64,000 nucleotides of DNA from positions 1 through 64,000 of the forward strand of contig NZ_JARKNA010000017.1 of the NCBI RefSeq assembly GCF_029360765.1, read 5' to 3'. The position numbers were made by a program, and so were the translations under genes. This DNA comes from Terrimonas pollutisoli (GTDB taxonomy: Bacteria; Bacteroidota; Bacteroidia; Chitinophagales; Chitinophagaceae). The notes below the pieces were generated by a model. That model had not been told where the DNA came from, did no database searches, and worked only from the letters and a program-made list of their open reading frames with translations. This document shows, piece after piece, positions 25,934 through 36,300 of the stretch; the first letter of the stretch is position 1; every line of letters starts with the position of its first letter.

Positions 25934-25973
25934 TTTATCAATTATATGTTTATATGTATATACATTTGATAAA
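25934..25973. promoter_or_regulatory. candidate GntR/UTRA operator, site B
   Basis: The core ATGTTTATATGTATATACAT (25946-25965) contains the HutC-type GTATATAC. It is flanked by a perfect inverted repeat TTTATCAA (25934-25941) and TTGATAAA (25966-25973). It lies about 95 bases before gntR and about 400 bases before the mannosidase operon, so it may serve both directions. Confidence 0.7.
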
Positions 25974-26239
25974 TGAGTTTTGGTCAATTTTTAAATACGG
26001 GTTTTTTTGAGGCAAAAAGATCGGCAGGCGTTATTATATCCGTAATTGAAGCAAGGAGCAATGCAAAACAGAATATCTATATACAGTCGGTATCGTTCAA
26101 TAAAAAGAAAGTAGACAACTGTTGGATCGACCGGAAAAAACTTACAGAAGGCGGTGTATTGCTATTTGATATGGGATCACAACCCAATACTGCTTTCGGT
26201 ATTGATACGCCTCCGCCTTCGATGAGTACCGATAAATAG
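25973..26239 (+). pseudogene. C-terminal remnant of a GH92 alpha-mannosidase gene
   Basis: This frame of 88 codons is not a normal small gene. Residues about 20-75, including NAKQNIYIQSVSFN, CWI, EGGVLLFDMGSQPNTAFG, match the extreme C-terminus of GH92 enzymes. The intact gene at 29081 has NSRANCYIQRATLNGKDHN and GGVLELWLGEQPNLSWG, and the one at 33308 has NKYVQKATLNGKPLN and GGELELEMGPEPNNDWG. About 700 residues of catalytic protein are missing upstream, replaced by the operator region. It is therefore a deletion remnant, probably from an older mannosidase gene. ATG 25973 is accidental, overlapping an operator arm. Confidence 0.72.
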
Positions 26240-26363
26240 AATGGTTGAAAGGTTGTTAACCCTGATCGGGTACTACAATAGCTGGAATAGGTTGTATTGA
26301 GGATTGACAAACTTTATCAGCTTTTATCTCAAAATAGATTGTTTGATTAAAATTTTGATTGTA

Positions 26364-29042
26364 ATGCCAGGAATGAAAATTTTATTGCTTCTTATTGTAT
26401 TATCAGCATCAGCAGCAATTGCGCAGGAACGAAAAGAAAACAACCAGCCCAATTCAAAAGTAACAGACATATGGGTGGTATTTAAAACCCATTTCGATCT
26501 TGGATTTACAGATCTGCCGGAAAATGTATTTAAGCGGTACCGTGAAGAAATGATGGATAATGCATTAAAGGTGATTGAGAACAGCGCTACTCTTCCAAAG
26601 GAAAAACGTTTTGCCTGGACCGTTTCCGGATGGCCTTTACAGGCGCAGATACTCGGCCCGCTTCAAACTCCTGAGCGAAAAGCCAGAATTGAAAAAGCAA
26701 TAAAAGCAGGAACGCTGGTAGTACACGGGCTTCCGTTTACAACGCATACCGAGTCGTTAGAATATGAAGACCTGGTGCGGGGATTGGGTTATTCCTCTGC
26801 TGTTGCAAGGAAATACGGGCTTCCCTTACCCATCAGTGCAAAAATGACAGACGTGCCCAGTCATTCCTGGATCATGCCTACCTTGTTGAAACATGCAGGT
26901 ATCCAATTTTTACAATTGGGTTGTAACCCGGCCAGTCAGTACCCCCGTTTCCCCGAATTGTTCTGGTGGGAAGGAGCAGATGGTTCGAAGATCTTATGCA
27001 ATTACACTGCCTTATATGGTTCTGATATCCGGCCAACCGCAAACTGGCCTTGCAGGAATTACCTGGCTATGCAAATGACAGGCGACAATCATGGCCCACC
27101 CACATCACAGGAAATCGACAAACTTTTGGCTTATGCAGAAAAGGAATTGCCAGGTGTAAAAATTCATTTTGGTACACTGGATGATTTTGCCAAAGCTGTT
27201 TTAGCTGAGAAACCTCAGCTGCCTACGGTTAAAGGCGATTGTCCTGATACCTGGATCCAGGGACTGCAATCAAATCCGCAGGAAACAAAAATTGCAAGAA
27301 ATATCCGTCCACTGGAATCAACACTTGATGGGCTGAATACACAAATGAAATATTGGGGTATACCCGTTGCATCTGTTGCAACAAAGCTGGCAAAAGCCTA
27401 TGAACAAAGTCTTTTGTATGGCGAGCACACCTGGGGAATGAATGCGGAATATGGCCCTCGTTACAGCTACGGAGATGCATGGAAAAAATGGATGGAGGAG
27501 GCAGCGGCAGAACCTATCCCGGAAAACGGCAACTATGCAGCGCTGAAAAACAGCAATGCTCATACTACATCAACCGGGAGTAAAAGAAAATGGCTTCGTT
27601 CTTATGATGATAAACGACAATACATCCTTACAACCAATGATATTGTAAGTAAAGAACTCAATACACATCTTGACCTGCTTGCAGCTTCTGTTAATAAGAA
27701 AGGGAAACGTGTTGTTGTATATAACCCGCTACCCTGGAAAAGATCGGGAATGATTGAAAACCCCTGGGAGAAAGGAAAATATTTTTATGTAAAGGATGTG
27801 GAAGCTTCTGCTTACAGTACGTTCTCTTTTGATGAATTAAAAGAAGGAGCTATTGCCAGCGATGAGCAAACTGTTTTCAGCACTCCTTATTTCAAAGTGG
27901 TTTTTGATTTAGAAAAAGGAGGCATCGCCTCTTTAATTGAAAATTCAACCGGTCGTGAATTGGTTGATCAATCATCGAAGTATGTGATGGGCCAGTTCTT
28001 GCATGAGCGGTTCAGTACAAATGAAGTTGACAAATGGTTTAATGCATACAGCCGCATCAAAGACGGATGGGGATTAAATGATCTTGGTAAACCCGGTATG
28101 ATCAATGCAGAAAAAGCGCCTTATTTAACCTTTACTCCCAATGCCTGGAAAATAAATGTCACGCATTCTGCTATTGCAGATATTGCTACGCTGACGGCAC
28201 TAGCGACCAACGGCTATGCAAAGGGTTATACGTTGATCTTTACGTTTCCACGCAATGCTGCTTATGTTGATGTAGAATGGACAGTAGAATCAAAAACACC
28301 CGATAAACAAACAGAAGGAGGGTGGCTTTGTTTCCCATTTAAAGTAGAGAAACCAACTTTCACTGTTGGCAGACTCGGAGGTCCCATCAATCCTGCAACA
28401 GATATTATAACGGGCACTAACAGACATCTCATGGCGGTAACGACAGGCGTATCTATTACACAGGCCGATCAATCGGGTGCAGCACTTGCATCAAAAGATG
28501 CACCATTAGTGAGCCTTGGAGAACCCGGCTTATGGAAGTATGCCATGGATTATACACCAACTACTCCATCTGTATTTGTGAATCTTTACAATAACATGTG
28601 GAATACCAATTTCGCTTTGTGGCAGGATGGTTCATGGAGCGAGAAAGTGCGTATCTGGCCTGTTGATAAACACACGCAAACAGTTTCAAACCTGGTTCAA
28701 CACTCATGGGAGGCCCGTTTGCCATTATTAACTGGTGTGGCAGACGGTGCACCTGGAAAATTGCCCGTTAAGCAGAATGGAATATCTGTTTCAAGGGGCG
28801 GTGCATTAATAACAGCATATGGTGAAAACCCTGGCGGCAATGGAACCATCCTTCGTTTGTGGGAGCAAGCTGGTGTTTCTGGCCATTGTACAGTGAAATT
28901 GGGTAATGGTAGTAAACTGAAAGCAGTGCAGCCAATTGATTTGCGTGGAAATAAAACCGGTAAAAAAATAATCGTGAAGAACGGAGCTTTTGATTTTTAC
29001 CTGGGCAAATATTCACCTGCATCGTTCCTGCTTGTTTATTAA
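26364..29042 (+). CDS. secreted GH38-like (DUF5054-type) putative alpha-mannosidase
   Basis: This 892-residue exported protein has a signal peptide (about 1-20). A GH38-like N-terminal barrel begins with VVFKTHFDLGFTDL, where His43 and Asp45 correspond to the GH38 zinc ligands HxD. The segment MTDVPSHSW corresponds to the GH38 nucleophile region DPFGHS, and GEHTWGMN lies further on. C-terminal beta domains follow, as in GH38. I assign it to the GH38-related DUF5054 group from these motifs; whether the enzyme hydrolyses mannosides is not shown. ATG 26364 is preferred to TTG 26304, and ATG 26373 is also possible. It heads a four-gene operon with two GH92 genes. Confidence 0.78.
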   Translation: MPGMKILLLLIVLSASAAIAQERKENNQPNSKVTDIWVVFKTHFDLGFTDLPENVFKRYREEMMDNALKVIENSATLPKEKRFAWTVSGWPLQAQILGPLQTPERKARIEKAIKAGTLVVHGLPFTTHTESLEYEDLVRGLGYSSAVARKYGLPLPISAKMTDVPSHSWIMPTLLKHAGIQFLQLGCNPASQYPRFPELFWWEGADGSKILCNYTALYGSDIRPTANWPCRNYLAMQMTGDNHGPPTSQEIDKLLAYAEKELPGVKIHFGTLDDFAKAVLAEKPQLPTVKGDCPDTWIQGLQSNPQETKIARNIRPLESTLDGLNTQMKYWGIPVASVATKLAKAYEQSLLYGEHTWGMNAEYGPRYSYGDAWKKWMEEAAAEPIPENGNYAALKNSNAHTTSTGSKRKWLRSYDDKRQYILTTNDIVSKELNTHLDLLAASVNKKGKRVVVYNPLPWKRSGMIENPWEKGKYFYVKDVEASAYSTFSFDELKEGAIASDEQTVFSTPYFKVVFDLEKGGIASLIENSTGRELVDQSSKYVMGQFLHERFSTNEVDKWFNAYSRIKDGWGLNDLGKPGMINAEKAPYLTFTPNAWKINVTHSAIADIATLTALATNGYAKGYTLIFTFPRNAAYVDVEWTVESKTPDKQTEGGWLCFPFKVEKPTFTVGRLGGPINPATDIITGTNRHLMAVTTGVSITQADQSGAALASKDAPLVSLGEPGLWKYAMDYTPTTPSVFVNLYNNMWNTNFALWQDGSWSEKVRIWPVDKHTQTVSNLVQHSWEARLPLLTGVADGAPGKLPVKQNGISVSRGGALITAYGENPGGNGTILRLWEQAGVSGHCTVKLGNGSKLKAVQPIDLRGNKTGKKIIVKNGAFDFYLGKYSPASFLLVY

Positions 29043-29080
29043 GCTGAATAAAATTGACCACAATATTTTTTTACAACAAC

Positions 29081-31861
29081 ATGCAAAAAATACATTTCCT
29101 GAAAACCGTTATCATTTTCCTGCTGCTGTGTTGCAGCTACTTCGTTTATGCAGGGCCGGGCAGTATTGCCAATAAAGCAAGCATAACAGCTTCATCTGAG
29201 ATTAATGAAAAGGGAAAAGCTGCGAATGTTATTGATGGCATTATACGAACCGATGGTAAAGGCGAGTGGATATCCAAAAGCGGTGTTACTTTTTGGGGAT
29301 ATATCGATTATCCATGGATACAATTAAATTGGGAAAAACCACAATCCATCAATAAAATTATTTTATACGACCGTGCTACCGGGGCTGCACATAATGCCGG
29401 CGGCACACTGATCTTCAGCAATGGTACAAGGCTGTCTGTTTTTGAAATACCTAACAACGGCGCTCCTAAAATAATTTCTTTCCCCGAACAAACCATTACC
29501 TGGGTTCGTTTTGAAACAACCGATGCCGATGGACCTGCTATTGGTTTATCAGAAATAGAAGTGTATCCATCGCCTGCACAAATTACTGATCCTGTTGAAT
29601 GGGCTGATCCCTACATTGAATCGGCACGCGGCCGTTATTTTTATTTTGCTACCGGCAGTCAGCCATTTGGGATGATCAGCGCTGCTCCATTAACCCGTAA
29701 CAAAAATCAATATGGTGGTGGGTATAATTATAATTCAACAGAAGTGCTGGGTTTTCCGCAAGTGCATTGCTGGATGCTTTCAGGCATTACGCTGATGCCA
29801 ACAACAGGTACCGTTGTTCCCAATAATGGAGAGCAGGGATGGAAGTCGAAATTTTCACACGAAGCAGAAATAGTACAACCGGGTTACCATCGGCTGTATC
29901 TTGATAATTACGATACCTGGGTGGAACAAACAGCCGGCGACCGGGTAAGTTTTTATCGTTTTACTTATGCCAAAGATGCGTTTACAAATGTGCTGATTAA
30001 TTTGGGTGGTTATTTAGGGGAGGCTACGATGAATGATGCAAGAGTGCAAAAAATAAGCAACACACATATAGAGGGCTCGGTGAATACAACGGGCCGGCTA
30101 TGGGGTGGCCCGGAGAATGTGCGTATTTATTTTGCCATTGATTTTGAAAAGCCCTTCGAAAAATTAATTGGCTGGGATGGTAAACAGGAATTGCCGGATG
30201 TAACAACCTTAACCGGAACGCCGGAGAAAACAGCAAGGCACACCGGCCGGATGAGTTATTACGATGCACCCACAACCGGTGTATCGGCACAATACCATGT
30301 AAAAGCCGGCGAAACCGTTCAGATGAAAGTGGCTGTTTCATTTACCAGTGTTGAAAATGCACGGCTCAACCTGGAATCGGAATGCAAACACTGGAGTTTC
30401 GATCAACTGCGTGCAACATCGCAAAAAGAATGGAACGAAATGCTGGGTCGTATTGCAGTAAAAGGTGGCAGCAACGATCAAAAGAAAAAATTTTATACCG
30501 ACTTGTGGCATGTATTGCTGGGCCGCCATAAACTGGATGATGTGTCTGGCGATTATCCCGATAACACCGAAGGAGAAAGGCGTGGAAGTTTTACCGTGAA
30601 CACAAAATTTAAAATCCGCACATTGCCCAAAGATCGAAACGGTAAAGTGAAATTTCACATGTACAATTCGGATGCGTTTTGGTTAACGCAATGGAATTTG
30701 AATGTGCTGTGGGGATTGGCCTGGCCCGAAGTGCTCGACGATTTCGCAGCATCGTTGGTTCAATATGCTGAAAATGGAAAATTGCTTCCAAGAGGTCCCT
30801 GTGGTGGCGGATATTCTTATATCATGACCGGCTGCCCGGCTACCAACCTCATCACATCTGCTTACCAAAAAGGAATTTTTACAAAGAAACCTGTTGCAAC
30901 AGCCTATGAGGTAATGAAACAAAATCATGCACCGGGTGGGATGATGGGAGAAAAGGAAGAAATGGAATTTTATATCAAAAATGGTTATTACCCATCGAAT
31001 GCAGGCATCACGGTTGAAATTGCTTTCCAGGATTGGGCATTGGCTCAAATGGCGCAAAAATTAGGTAAGAAAAAAGAGTATAATTATTTCTTCCGGCGCT
31101 CACAAGGCTGGACAAAACTCTTTGACAATGATCAAAAATTGATCTTTCCTAAAACAAAAGAAGGAGCGTGGGTACATAAAAATCCTTTGGATGGTAACGG
31201 TTGGGTAGAGGCCAATGCCTGGCAGGCAACATGGTCGGTTTCGCATGGCATCCATCAGCTGGCCAACATGATGGGAGGTGCCGATACGCTTTGCAAAATG
31301 TTGAATTTTGCTTTTGAAAAAGCGAAAGACCAGGATTTTGTATTTGGTTATGGAGCGGGTTATGTAAGCTATGCCAATCAACCGGGCTGTTCGAATGCGC
31401 ATGTGTTTAATTATGCCGGGCGTCCTGATTTAACGCAATACTGGGTGCGGAGAGTAAATGAGCAGGCTTATGGTGCTGTTACACCCGATAAAGGATACGG
31501 TGGTCACGATGAAGACCAGGGACAGATGGGTGGTGTGAGTGCTTTAACATCTATCGGGTTGTTTAGCCTCAACGGAAATTGTTCCATCAATCCTGTATAT
31601 GATATTACCAGCCCTGTTTTTGATGAAGTCGTCATTAAGCTTAATAATGATTACTACCCCGGAAAAGAGTTTGTAATTAAAACACATAACAACTCCAGGG
31701 CAAATTGTTATATACAAAGAGCTACATTAAACGGTAAGGACCACAACCAATTTTTCTTTTCGCATGCCGATTTTCAGAACGGAGGTGTTTTGGAATTATG
31801 GTTAGGTGAACAACCGAATTTATCCTGGGGCAAAACATTACCACCTGTAATGAGTAAGTAA
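29081..31861 (+). CDS. GH92 exo-alpha-mannosidase with F5/8-type C domain
   Basis: This 926-residue exported enzyme has a signal peptide (about 1-24, ending VYA). A discoidin-like F5/8 type C domain follows at about 30-160 (ASITASSEINEKGKAANVID), likely for sugar binding. The GH92 domain occupies about 170-926. GH92 marks are PQVHCWMLSGI, DAFWLTQWNLNVLWGL and the acidic catalytic segment GGHDEDQGQMG. The C-terminus is GGVLELWLGEQPN. GH92 enzymes are calcium-dependent and invert alpha-mannosidic bonds. ATG 29081 is chosen over TTG 29054. It starts 38 bases after the GH38-like gene. The linkage cleaved is not predictable here. Confidence 0.9.
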   Translation: MQKIHFLKTVIIFLLLCCSYFVYAGPGSIANKASITASSEINEKGKAANVIDGIIRTDGKGEWISKSGVTFWGYIDYPWIQLNWEKPQSINKIILYDRATGAAHNAGGTLIFSNGTRLSVFEIPNNGAPKIISFPEQTITWVRFETTDADGPAIGLSEIEVYPSPAQITDPVEWADPYIESARGRYFYFATGSQPFGMISAAPLTRNKNQYGGGYNYNSTEVLGFPQVHCWMLSGITLMPTTGTVVPNNGEQGWKSKFSHEAEIVQPGYHRLYLDNYDTWVEQTAGDRVSFYRFTYAKDAFTNVLINLGGYLGEATMNDARVQKISNTHIEGSVNTTGRLWGGPENVRIYFAIDFEKPFEKLIGWDGKQELPDVTTLTGTPEKTARHTGRMSYYDAPTTGVSAQYHVKAGETVQMKVAVSFTSVENARLNLESECKHWSFDQLRATSQKEWNEMLGRIAVKGGSNDQKKKFYTDLWHVLLGRHKLDDVSGDYPDNTEGERRGSFTVNTKFKIRTLPKDRNGKVKFHMYNSDAFWLTQWNLNVLWGLAWPEVLDDFAASLVQYAENGKLLPRGPCGGGYSYIMTGCPATNLITSAYQKGIFTKKPVATAYEVMKQNHAPGGMMGEKEEMEFYIKNGYYPSNAGITVEIAFQDWALAQMAQKLGKKKEYNYFFRRSQGWTKLFDNDQKLIFPKTKEGAWVHKNPLDGNGWVEANAWQATWSVSHGIHQLANMMGGADTLCKMLNFAFEKAKDQDFVFGYGAGYVSYANQPGCSNAHVFNYAGRPDLTQYWVRRVNEQAYGAVTPDKGYGGHDEDQGQMGGVSALTSIGLFSLNGNCSINPVYDITSPVFDEVVIKLNNDYYPGKEFVIKTHNNSRANCYIQRATLNGKDHNQFFFSHADFQNGGVLELWLGEQPNLSWGKTLPPVMSK

Positions 31862-31920
31862 TAATGGTTTAAATGCTTATTGAATAACCGATACAGGCTA
31901 ATTGCCAAAAATCAAAGCAT

Positions 31921-33216
31921 ATGAAAATAAAGAAGTGCTCCTTACTGTTCTTATTTCTGCTTCCTGCTTTTATTGCGATCGCACAAGTAAAGAAAACAGG
32001 CGACGCAATCCTTGTTGAAAAAATAAAGAGCAATCAATATTTCGCGTTTGTAAAAGCCAAAGCGTTGGAAGTAATGAGAACAGGTTTTAACGCGGGTGAT
32101 GGTTACCGGGAAGTGTGGATCCGTGATTACAATACATTTATTAAGTTGGCAGCGCAAGTGTATTCAAAAGAAGTGTTGAAAGAGAACCTGTTGGTGTTTT
32201 TTAGAATGCAGGGCGATGACGGGAATATAATTGATGGGTTTACTCCGGCAGAAAAAATCAAAAAAGGCGAAACCGATTTTTCTTATTCAAAACTGGAGCC
32301 TCGTTATGCCGGGCATAAAAATACGGTAGAAACCGACCAGGAAACATCATTGGTACAAGCAGTTTACAAATACATTCAACTTACAGGCGATAAAACAATT
32401 TTAAACGAAAAGGTTGGTGATAAAACGGTAAGTGAAAGATTGGTGTGGGCAATGGAGTTTTTGATGAACCACCGGTTTAATGGGCAATACGGATTGATCA
32501 TTGGCGCTACCACTGCTGATTGGGGCGATGTGCAACCGGAGCATGGCTGGGGCGTAGACCTGGATAACAATACGCATCCTGCAATTGATATTTATGATAA
32601 TGCCATGTTGATTGTTGCGTTGAACAATTTGATGGAAATAGATCCTTCCTCAAAGAAGAAATGGAACAAAGTGAAAGACAATATCGCTAAGAACTGCAGA
32701 AAGCACCTGTGGGATAAACAACAACAAAAATTCATTCCGCATATCTATCTGAAAGGTTCCCCTTTCCCTGCTGATTTTGATGAAAATAAAATCTATTATT
32801 TCGGCGGAACAACAGTTGCTATTGAAGCCGGGTTGTTAAACAAGCAGGAAATAAAAGCATCACTGGAAGAGATGAAGAAAAGAGTGCAACAGGCTGGTGC
32901 AGCTTCCATCGGGCTTACTCTTTATCCTCCTTACCCCGAAGGTTATTTTGCTAATAAAATTATGAATCCCGTTTACAGTTACCAGAATGGCGGCGACTGG
33001 ACATGGTTTGGAGCGAGAATGATACAGCAATTAGTGAAATACGGTTTTACAGAAGACGCTTACGAACAAATACAACCCATGGTAAAACGTGTACAGGACA
33101 ATAATGGTTTTTATGAATGGTACTCGGTTGATAACAAACCGCGTGGTTCGGGTACATTCAGAGGTGAAGCTGGTGTTTTATATACGGCTATTAGGATGAT
33201 GGAGAATTTGAAGTAG
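31921..33216 (+). CDS. secreted six-hairpin glycosidase-like protein, activity unknown
   Basis: This 431-residue exported protein has a signal peptide (1-21, ending AIAQ). The rest looks like a single (alpha/alpha)6 barrel. Marks are GYREVWIRDYNTF near residue 62, ETDQETSLVQAVYKYI, GGDWTWFGARMIQQL and GSGTFRGEAGVLYTA. These resemble the layout of glucoamylase, GH63 and related six-hairpin enzymes, but I cannot assign a GH family. Asp in WIRDY and acidic residues in ADWGDVQPEHGW could be catalytic. It is embedded between two GH92 genes, so an alpha-mannoside or alpha-glucoside cap on the same glycan is the likely substrate. That is inference. Confidence 0.7.
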   Translation: MKIKKCSLLFLFLLPAFIAIAQVKKTGDAILVEKIKSNQYFAFVKAKALEVMRTGFNAGDGYREVWIRDYNTFIKLAAQVYSKEVLKENLLVFFRMQGDDGNIIDGFTPAEKIKKGETDFSYSKLEPRYAGHKNTVETDQETSLVQAVYKYIQLTGDKTILNEKVGDKTVSERLVWAMEFLMNHRFNGQYGLIIGATTADWGDVQPEHGWGVDLDNNTHPAIDIYDNAMLIVALNNLMEIDPSSKKKWNKVKDNIAKNCRKHLWDKQQQKFIPHIYLKGSPFPADFDENKIYYFGGTTVAIEAGLLNKQEIKASLEEMKKRVQQAGAASIGLTLYPPYPEGYFANKIMNPVYSYQNGGDWTWFGARMIQQLVKYGFTEDAYEQIQPMVKRVQDNNGFYEWYSVDNKPRGSGTFRGEAGVLYTAIRMMENLK

Positions 33217-33307
33217 CAAAGTACATTTAGTTTACCCGGCACAATAAAAGTCTACTGTACAAAATCAAAGAAACAATCTAATTATTTGAACTGATAAATT
33301 CTAATTT

Positions 33308-36300
33308 ATGAAAAGAATTATGTGTTTCGTGGTTTTGTTCTTGTGTGGGTTTTTCATAAAGAGTGTTGCACAAAAGACAGTTTGGAATATAGGAAAAGCT
33401 GATAAATCATCCAACGAATTTGCTTTGGCGCCGGATAAATTCAAGGATTTTGTGGAACATGATTTTGGTTATGAAGACAAGTTTTATTTAATCAGGTATT
33501 CAAAAGAAAAAGACAATTTTCCTTATGTGCTTCCGGGACCGGTTGATACATGGGGAGGTACCTGGCCCACTTCAGGATGGAGGACAAATCAAATTAATAT
33601 TTTATTTGGAATTAAAAATGTACCGGCAAACGGAGAGTATAAATTAGTTATTAAACTCACCGATTATGCAAAGAAATTCTTGCCTTTGATTAAAGTAGTC
33701 ATTAATAACCAGGAGGAAATGATTCAATTAACAGCACCTGGTTATGATGTAAAGAGACAACCCTCGCCAGGACTGGCTGAACCCTATATTGATACGGCAT
33801 CCATTACCGGAAACTTATCAGCTGCAACTTCGAAAACACTTGAAATTCCCATTAGTCCTTACGTGATTAAAAAAGGCGGTAACAAGGTGACCATAACAGT
33901 ATTGCAAGGCTCCTGGATAATGTTTGACCAGGTTCAGATGATTGGTACTAAATGTAAAATAGAAAAACCGGCGAAATTATTTGTTTGCAATGTTGAACCT
34001 GCAAATTATACCTTAGACAAAGATGGTAAAGAAATTCAGCCGCTGTTAGTGAACGTAGAGCATTTGTCCGGAGAATCAGCAGTGAGGGTTGAAGTGGATG
34101 GTGAGAATGTATTCAATCAAACTGTCGAAGAAGGGAATTACATATTTGAAGTTCCCATGCCTGCGGTTTCTGCACCAACTCAAAGCAAGTATAAAGTTTT
34201 TGTGGGCCGTAAAGTTGTTGAAGAAGGTATAGTTAACCGTTCGAAGCAAAATCCGCAAACGCCGGCTGATTATGTTGATACCCGGATGGGTACTGGACAT
34301 TCACGATGGATGATTGCACCCGGCCCATGGATGCCGTTTAGTATGGTTAAGATGAGCCCGGACAATCAAAATGCAGGTTGGCAGGCGGGGTATGAACCAG
34401 CTTATGAAAGCATAGGAACGTTTAGTCATATTCATGAATGGACACTGGGCGGGTTAGGAATTTTTCCAACAAATGGGAAGTTGAAAATAAATATGGGTGA
34501 TGAATTGAATTGCGTTCCGGGCTATCGGTCAGCAATAGATAAAAAGTCGGAAGAAGCGCCTATTGGTTATTATAAGGTTCTCCTTAAAGATTACAATATC
34601 AAAGCTGAAATTACGTCGACCACCCGTTGCGGTTTTCAAAAGTTTACTTTCCCTGGAAACAGCGATGGTTCCCGGATCCTTGTTGACCTGCATATCCCAG
34701 CAGAGTATGATTACCAGTTAAAAAAAGTTTTTATCCGGAAAACCGGTGACAACAGGATAGAAGGTTACTCTCATCAACTCTCTCCACAGGTTTGGAGCAA
34801 TGATGCCGAACAAGATTATACCGTCAACTTTGTCATCGAGTTTGATCAACCCATAAAAAAAATGGGGCGGTGGATAAATGGTGAAATTAAATATGAAGAG
34901 ATAATTGACGTAAAAGACGTTAAAGATGCCGGAATTTTTTTAGAATTTGATACGAAAGCAAATCCTGTTGTCCAGGTACGTTCTGGAATTTCTTTAGTAA
35001 GCATTGCCAATGCGAGTGAAAATTTAGAAACTGAAATAGCCCGTCCTTTCAATTGGAACTTTGATGCTGTTAGAAATAATCAAAAAAATGTTTGGAACGA
35101 TATCTTCAACCGGGTTAAAATCACCACGACAAACAGGCTTGAGAAAATTCGTTTTTACAACGCGATGTACCGGTCAATTTGCAGTAGAAATAGCTGGAGT
35201 GATGTAAACGGCGAATGGAAAGGAACGGATGGCGCAATCCAAAGACTCAAAAGTAAAGATGAGGTTGCTTTGGGATGTGATGCTTTTTGGAATACGTTTT
35301 GGAATTTAAACCAGTTCTGGAATCTTGTCACACCGGAATGGAGCAGTAAATGGGTAAAATCTCAATTGGCAATGTATGATGCATACGGATGGTTAGCCAA
35401 AGGACCGGCAGGGATGAACTATATCCCTGTTATGGTGGCTGAGCATGAAATTCCCATGATGGTTAGCGCTTATCAAATGGGTATACGAGATTTCGATCCG
35501 AAAAAAGTTTTGAACGCGGCTGTTAAAATGCAAACTACGCCGGCACAAAAAGTATTTACCGGCTTTGCGGGCAACAGGGATCTTAAAGCCTACCTGAAAT
35601 ATCATTATGTTCCGTCAGATTCAGGCCGTTTCTCCAATACGATGGAGTATTCCTATGACGACTGGTGCGTGGGACAGTTAGCAAAATCTATGGGAGATTC
35701 ATCGCTGTATCGAACCTACAACGATAGAGGTTATTGGTGGAAAAATGCTATTGATACAAATGGATATTGCCATATGAGATTAAGCAACGGAGAGTGGACC
35801 AAAGATTTCAATGCTTTCCGCAGTGGCGCCAATGAACATTATGTTGAAGGAAATGCATGGCAACTTACATTCTTTGTTCCACAGGATGTGCCGGCATTAA
35901 TCAGCATAATTGGTAAAGATGAATTTGTAAAAAGATTGGATTGGGGGTTCACGCAAAGTGAGCCATGGAGATACAATGGAATGAATGATCAATATTGGGA
36001 CTATCCGGTGGTACAGGGCAATCAGCAATCCATGCATTTTGCTTTTCTCTTTAACTGGGCAGGTAAACCCTGGTTGACGCAAAAATGGAGTCGTTCTGTT
36101 CTTGAACGTTATTATGGAAATGGAATTACTAACGCCTATCTTGGCGATGAAGACCAGGGGCAGATGAGTGCCTGGTTTGTAATGGCGGCAATAGGGCTGT
36201 TTCAAACAGATGGAGGAGCCAGGTCAACTCCCATCTATGAAATAGGAAGTCCGCTGTACGAAAGGATCGAAATAGATTTGGGAAAACAATATGGAAGAGG

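Noticed and set aside
25973..26239. Free-standing small gene with start ATG 25973
   Set aside because: Its only meaningful part matches the end of GH92 proteins, and the ATG lies in an operator arm, so it is listed as a remnant.
26304..26363. TTG-initiated extension of the GH38-like protein
   Set aside because: It would put 20 odd hydrophobic residues before a clear signal peptide that begins at ATG 26364 or 26373.
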